Of a DNA stretch of 6,466 bases, positions 3,708-6,466 are shown piece by piece. The translations under genes were made by a program, and so were the position numbers. The first letter of the stretch is position 1. Every line of letters begins with the position of its first letter. The notes beneath the pieces are model-generated. The model had not been told where the DNA came from. It saw only the letters and a program-made list of their open reading frames with translations, and ran no database searches. This stretch comes from Trebonia sp. (GTDB taxonomy: Bacteria; Actinomycetota; Actinomycetes; Streptosporangiales; Streptosporangiaceae), in contig JASHXJ010000479.1 in assembly GCA_030043595.1 (NCBI GenBank), positions 1-6,466 on the forward strand, in the 5' to 3' direction.

Positions 3708-5624
3708 TCAGGCCCCGTCGGGATAGCCGCCGCGGTGCAGCACCATGGGGTAGTGCGGCAGCACGGACGGCGGCCGGACTTTCGCCCGCCAGCCGTCCGG
3801 GTAGGGCTCGAGTCCGCCGAACAGGGGCGGCGGGTGCCCGACGGCCAGCGGCTCAAGGCTTGCCCGCAGCGCGCTCACCCGGTCCGCGCCGAAGCGGTCC
3901 CGCCAGCGCTCCTCGACGGCGGCTGCCAGGTCCTGGTACTCCTGCCGGGCGCGGCTTCCCGCAGCCGTCAGGCGGGTGACCGTCCGCCGGCTGCCCGGCG
4001 TCTCGGGTTCCTGCGCGACCAGGTCCTGCTTGCGCACGATGCCCATGGCCATGGCGACCGACTCCTTCGAGACCCCCGCCAGCGCGGGGATGTCACGGCT
4101 GGGCACGCCGCGGTCGGTCAGCACCCGGAGCACGTTGGCGCTGATCGCCAGCGACAGCGACGACTCGCGCTCGAACTCGGTCGCGAACGCGAGCAGCGGC
4201 CTGGACAGCAGCGCCCACAACGGAAGGCTGACCGGGGAAGCAGGCGCGGGCGGGCCCGGATCCGGATCCAGGCGGCTGAACAGGCCGTAGCCGAGGATCG
4301 GCAGGCAGTCGGGCAGCCGCGGATCGAGGCCGGCCACGACGGCGGCCAGCGCCGAGCGCAGCGCGCCGACCGCCTCCGGCCCGAACCGGTCCCGCCAGCG
4401 CGCCTCGACGATCCCGTCGATTGGCTGCCACAGGTCGCGGGCCTGACTCCCCCGGGCAGTCGGCCGCATGAGCGCGCCCGGGCCGGGGCGCTTGCCGCGG
4501 CCCGGGTCCGGCGAGAACGTCACGTACCCCCACCGCCGCATCCCGTCCAGGTTCGTGCCGGTCCGGGCGAGGCGCCGCAGCTCCCGCACGGTGAGCCCGG
4601 CGTCGGGGAGGAACCGCAGGCAGTTCGCCCACATCGCCAGCGAGGTCAGCCACGGCGCGTCCGCGGACGCGCCGTCCCGCGGTCCGTGGCCTGACGTGCG
4701 GTGCGGCACCTGGTGTTCGGCCTCGTTGTCGCACTCGATGGTGAACGCGACGAGCGCCTGGGACAGCAGCGCCGGCAGCGGGAGAAAGCCCGCGACTGGG
4801 GCCGGGGACGCGGCGGCAGGAGGCTGCGGGTGCGCAGAAGGCCGGGATCGTTCGGGATGACCAATGGCAGGGTCGGTGGCGCGGGCCAGCAGCAGACCCG
4901 CGGCCCGCAGCCGGTCGCGGCCCTCCACCACCTGCCAGCCGCGGCCGGCCAGCAGGCGCAGCGCCTGCTGCGGCGCGAGCACCGAACGCACCGGCTCCCC
5001 CACCGCGGCGACCGACGCCCGGAACCGTTCGCGGGCCTGCGACTGGGGTGAGGTGAGTGACACGCTGATCGCGAGCAGGCTGCCATCGGGGGTGACCGCG
5101 CGGAACTGCCCAAGGACCCGCTCAAGGACTTCCCTGTCCAGGTAGACCGCGACGCCCTCGAGCAGGAACAGCGCCTCGTCCCGGGGGTCGAGCCCGGCCG
5201 CGACCAGCGGTTCCGCGACCGGATCGCGGGTGAAGTCCGCCCCGACGAACCGGACGTGGCGCGCGTCGATGCCCAGCCGGGCGACCCGCTCCAGCTTGTC
5301 CGCCTGGGTCGCCGGGTGGTCCACCTCGAACCAGCGCACCCCCGGTCTGGCGTACCGGAACGCGCGGCCGTCGTAGCCGGCGGCGCCGACGACGACCTGC
5401 GTGCCGCCGCGGTCGATCGAGCGGACCACAGCATGGTCGAAGAACGCCGTGCGTGCGCGGAGGTAGTCGTGCATCCGGCCCTGGCCCGGCTCGAGCCCGC
5501 CCGCGACGTCCCTGGCCAGCGCGACGTCCGCGCCGGGATCACCGTATGGCGCCGCGACCCGCGCGAACTCCAGCCGGTGCGCGGCGACACTGCGCGCGGT
5601 GTGCGAAGCACTGCCGTCCCTCAT
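3708..5624 (-). CDS. Fusion: SAM-dependent methyltransferase (LCM type) + tandem MarR-like winged helix
   Basis: A 638-residue protein in three parts. (1) Residues 1-249 are a complete class I methyltransferase of the leucine carboxyl methyltransferase type: SAM loop VVVGAAGYDGRAFR (77-90), acidic SAM-ribose contact in WFEVDHPATQADK (98-110), GADFTRDP (128-135), and LLEGVAVYLDREV (154-166). (2) Residues 250-278 are a Pro/Ala/Ser-rich linker. (3) Residues 279-638 are two related winged-helix halves. Each starts with a LPLPALLSQ / LPLWALLSR helix and later carries VEARWRDRFG (406-415) / VEERWRDRFG (570-579). The second half has a clear HTH (RDIPALAGVSKESVAMAMGIVRKQDLV) and wing (RRTVTRLTAAG). 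The C-terminus LPHYPMVLHRGGYPDG matches an actinobacterial winged-helix family I recall as a stand-alone protein. No ATG or plausible GTG start lies in the linker, so one polypeptide is expected. The ATG at 5624 has no Shine-Dalgarno, and TACTGT at 5632-5637 suggests a leaderless start. The methylated substrate and DNA target are unknown. Confidence 0.85.
   Translation of the reverse strand: MRDGSASHTARSVAAHRLEFARVAAPYGDPGADVALARDVAGGLEPGQGRMHDYLRARTAFFDHAVVRSIDRGGTQVVVGAAGYDGRAFRYARPGVRWFEVDHPATQADKLERVARLGIDARHVRFVGADFTRDPVAEPLVAAGLDPRDEALFLLEGVAVYLDREVLERVLGQFRAVTPDGSLLAISVSLTSPQSQARERFRASVAAVGEPVRSVLAPQQALRLLAGRGWQVVEGRDRLRAAGLLLARATDPAIGHPERSRPSAHPQPPAAASPAPVAGFLPLPALLSQALVAFTIECDNEAEHQVPHRTSGHGPRDGASADAPWLTSLAMWANCLRFLPDAGLTVRELRRLARTGTNLDGMRRWGYVTFSPDPGRGKRPGPGALMRPTARGSQARDLWQPIDGIVEARWRDRFGPEAVGALRSALAAVVAGLDPRLPDCLPILGYGLFSRLDPDPGPPAPASPVSLPLWALLSRPLLAFATEFERESSLSLAISANVLRVLTDRGVPSRDIPALAGVSKESVAMAMGIVRKQDLVAQEPETPGSRRTVTRLTAAGSRARQEYQDLAAAVEERWRDRFGADRVSALRASLEPLAVGHPPPLFGGLEPYPDGWRAKVRPPSVLPHYPMVLHRGGYPDGA
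4652..4675. repeat. Perfect 24-bp palindrome inside the fusion gene
   Basis: Twelve consecutive base pairs are symmetric about 4663/4664 with no spacer. The centre is CCGCGG. It encodes residues 317-325 (DGASADAPW), a flexible stretch in the first winged-helix half. Confidence 0.85.
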
Positions 5625-5631
5625 CAGGGCA

Positions 5632-5637
5632 ACAGTA
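5632..5637 (-). promoter_or_regulatory. Candidate -10 box for leaderless fusion-gene transcript
   Basis: The minus strand reads TACTGT (TANNNT), ending exactly 7 nt before the ATG at 5624. That ATG lacks a Shine-Dalgarno sequence. The -35 region is not convincing. Confidence 0.35.
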
Positions 5638-5666
5638 ACGGCTTGCCGGTCTTTCCTGCGCTGTGT

Positions 5667-5679
5667 GCCCTGCCAGGGC
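5667..5679. promoter_or_regulatory. Palindrome GCCCTG-C-CAGGGC, candidate operator
   Basis: A perfect 6+1+6 palindrome 43 bp upstream of the fusion-gene start, in the divergent promoter region. It is a plausible site for a dimeric regulator, perhaps the winged-helix fusion protein itself. There is no direct evidence of binding. Confidence 0.35.
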
Positions 5680-5682
5680 CAG

Positions 5683-5712
5683 GCGGCCCGGCAATTAGGG
5701 ACCTCGGGCCGC
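5683..5712. promoter_or_regulatory. Inverted repeat GCGGCCCG / CGGGCCGC
   Basis: A perfect 8-bp inverted repeat (5683-5690 and 5705-5712) with a 14-nt spacer that includes the only A/T-rich bases nearby (CAATTA). It is a candidate operator or hairpin in the divergent promoter region, 3 bp from the previous palindrome. Confidence 0.35.
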
Positions 5713-5767
5713 AGCGTCCGCGCAACGGCGGGGCAAGGCTTGTGAAACGTAAGAGCCCGTCGTTTGC

Positions 5768-5774
5768 GGAGGTG
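5768..5774 (+). promoter_or_regulatory. Shine-Dalgarno of the PPOX gene
   Basis: GGAGGTG, close to a perfect anti-16S match, ends 7 nt before the ATG at 5782. It fixes that start and predicts efficient translation. Confidence 0.9.
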
Positions 5775-5781
5775 AATTCGG

Positions 5782-6198
5782 ATGGCAACCGGGAAGCTTG
5801 ATGCCAGCGGGCACGTCCTGCAGACGCTGAGCCCGGACGAGTGCTTCGAGCTGCTGGAAACAGGCGGCGTGGGCCGCGTCGGGTTCATGGCCGCGGACGG
5901 GGTGATGATCCTGCCGGTGAACTTCGCCGTGGCCGGGAAGACGATCGTGTTCCGCACGGCACCGGACACGCTGCTCGCCGTGTACGCCAATGCCCCGGTC
6001 AGCTTCGAAGCCGACTGGGTCGACGAGGCGCGTCAGGAAGGCTGGAGCGTCCTGGTGCAAGGTCACGCGCACAAGGTGACCGACGAGCGTGAGATCAGGC
6101 AGCTCGAGGCCAGGGCCGGCGTCGTGCCGTGGGCAGCGGGCGCTCGCGACGTGTACATCCGCATCGCCCCGGCACGGATCAGCGGGCGCCGCGTCTAG
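5782..6198 (+). CDS. Pyridoxamine 5'-phosphate oxidase family protein (Pyridox_ox_2-like)
   Basis: A 138-residue split-barrel flavin- or F420-binding protein. The conserved elements are in order: LSPDECFELLETGGVGRVGF (16-35, helix then first barrel strand), DGVMILPVNFAV (39-50), KTIVFRTAPDTLLA (53-66, the FRT flavin-phosphate contact region), VSFEADWVDEARQEGWSVLVQGHA (73-96), and the C-terminal DVYIRIAPARISGRR (123-137). Length and motif order match the short actinobacterial members often annotated as pyridoxamine 5'-phosphate oxidase family. These usually do not make PLP but bind FMN, F420 or heme and reduce small molecules, so the substrate is unknown. It is cytoplasmic, with no signal peptide. 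Its Shine-Dalgarno is strong. It is divergent from the fusion operon and convergent with the response regulator, with 9 bp between the stop codons. Confidence 0.93.
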   Translation: MATGKLDASGHVLQTLSPDECFELLETGGVGRVGFMAADGVMILPVNFAVAGKTIVFRTAPDTLLAVYANAPVSFEADWVDEARQEGWSVLVQGHAHKVTDEREIRQLEARAGVVPWAAGARDVYIRIAPARISGRRV

Positions 6199-6207
6199 CG
6201 GGCGGCT

Positions 6208-6466
6208 TCACTCCCCCGGCGTGACAAGCCCGGACTCGTAGGCGAGCACGACAGCCTGCGCCCGGTCGCGCAGCCGCAGCTTCATCAGTATCCGGCCGAC
6301 GTGGGTCTTGGCGGTCTGTTCGGCGATCACGAGCGCCGCGCTGATCTCCGCGTTGGACATGCCGCGCGCGATGAGCGTCAGCACCTGCGCCTCGCGGGGC
6401 GTCAGCTCGGCCAGCGGCCCGCGGTTCCGCGCGGCGCCGTCGGCCGCGAGCGGGCGCGGGCGCCGC
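6208..6466 (-). CDS. LuxR/NarL-family response regulator, C-terminal part (cut by window)
   Basis: The last 86 codons of a gene that enters from the right edge. They encode an Arg/Ala-rich linker, then a complete GerE/LuxR HTH: LAELTPREAQVLTLIARGMS, NAEISAALVIAEQTAKTHVG (recognition helix, with the EQTAKTHV signature of NarL/FixJ response regulators), RILMKLRLRDRAQAVVLAYESGLV. It ends TPGE then TGA. The receiver domain with its phospho-Asp would lie outside the window, as would any sensor kinase partner. The family binds DNA as dimers in response to two-component signalling. The closely spaced convergent PPOX gene gives no proof of a regulatory link. Confidence 0.92.
   Translation of the reverse strand, partial: RRPRPLAADGAARNRGPLAELTPREAQVLTLIARGMSNAEISAALVIAEQTAKTHVGRILMKLRLRDRAQAVVLAYESGLVTPGE

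Larger units (their letters stand above)
5625..5781. other. Divergent intergenic region between fusion gene and PPOX gene
   Basis: 157 bp with no gene of its own. It must hold promoters for both the minus-strand fusion/VOC operon and the plus-strand PPOX gene. It carries the two inverted repeats listed separately. Shared control of the two units is plausible from the layout alone. Confidence 0.5.

Noticed and set aside
3480..4694. 404-residue plus-strand open frame opposite the fusion gene
   Set aside because: Arg/Pro/Gly-rich composition typical of the antisense of GC-rich coding DNA, and the minus strand encodes recognisable domains.
4646..5611. 321-residue minus-strand open frame in another register of the methyltransferase
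   Set aside because: Arg/Ser-rich low-complexity shadow that shares DNA with clear methyltransferase motifs.
5697..5703. GGGACC-like half-site resembling a DosR box upstream of the PPOX gene
   Set aside because: Only one half-site is present, with no symmetric partner at the right spacing.
5625..5990. N-terminal extension of the methyltransferase fusion frame up to an ATG at 5990 on the minus strand
   Set aside because: It runs antisense through the well-supported PPOX gene and the intergenic region and has no family resemblance. The methyltransferase begins at 5624.
6188..6206. GCCGC/GCGGC inverted repeat between the convergent PPOX and response-regulator genes
   Set aside because: Only 5-bp arms that overlap the PPOX stop, with no U-run. 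Too weak to call a terminator.

Overview
The window looks like chromosomal DNA of a high-GC actinomycete. The right-hand genes use almost only G or C at third codon positions, and the protein families are typical of that phylum: a Pyridox_ox_2-type flavoprotein, a LuxR/NarL response regulator, an LCM-type methyltransferase, a bacterial lysyl-oxidase-like secreted protein and a small secreted Cys-rich protein. I cannot name a genus from the sequence. No rRNA, tRNA, CRISPR array, IS element or phage gene is visible.

Left part (1 to about 1690). This is a less GC-rich stretch with more A/T-ending codons. It holds an unrecognised plus-strand gene (60-776, possibly 5'-partial, with a doubtful 3' end), a convergent small LuxR-type HTH regulator on the minus strand (466-912), and a secreted 149-residue protein on the plus strand (1062-1511). 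The regulator and the secreted protein are divergent across 149 bp packed with signals: a four-copy heptad repeat that reads as a textbook G-quadruplex on the luxR mRNA strand, a 9-bp direct repeat, and candidate -10 boxes. A strong hairpin terminator closes the secreted-protein gene.

Middle (1698-3194). A 498-residue exported lysyl-oxidase-like protein keeps the Lys and Tyr expected for the quinone cofactor. It appears to have lost two of the three copper-ligand histidines.

Right part (3280-6466). A minus-strand two-gene operon encodes an unusual 638-residue fusion (LCM-type SAM methyltransferase, then a Pro/Ala linker, then a duplicated MarR-like winged-helix module), followed after 2 nt by a VOC/glyoxalase-like protein. 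Across a 157-bp divergent intergenic region with two inverted repeats lies a plus-strand flavin/F420-type PPOX protein. This is convergent with a LuxR/NarL response regulator that is cut by the window edge. The wing-helix and VOC pair looks like one small sensing or detoxification unit onto which a methyltransferase has been fused. Its substrate is unknown.
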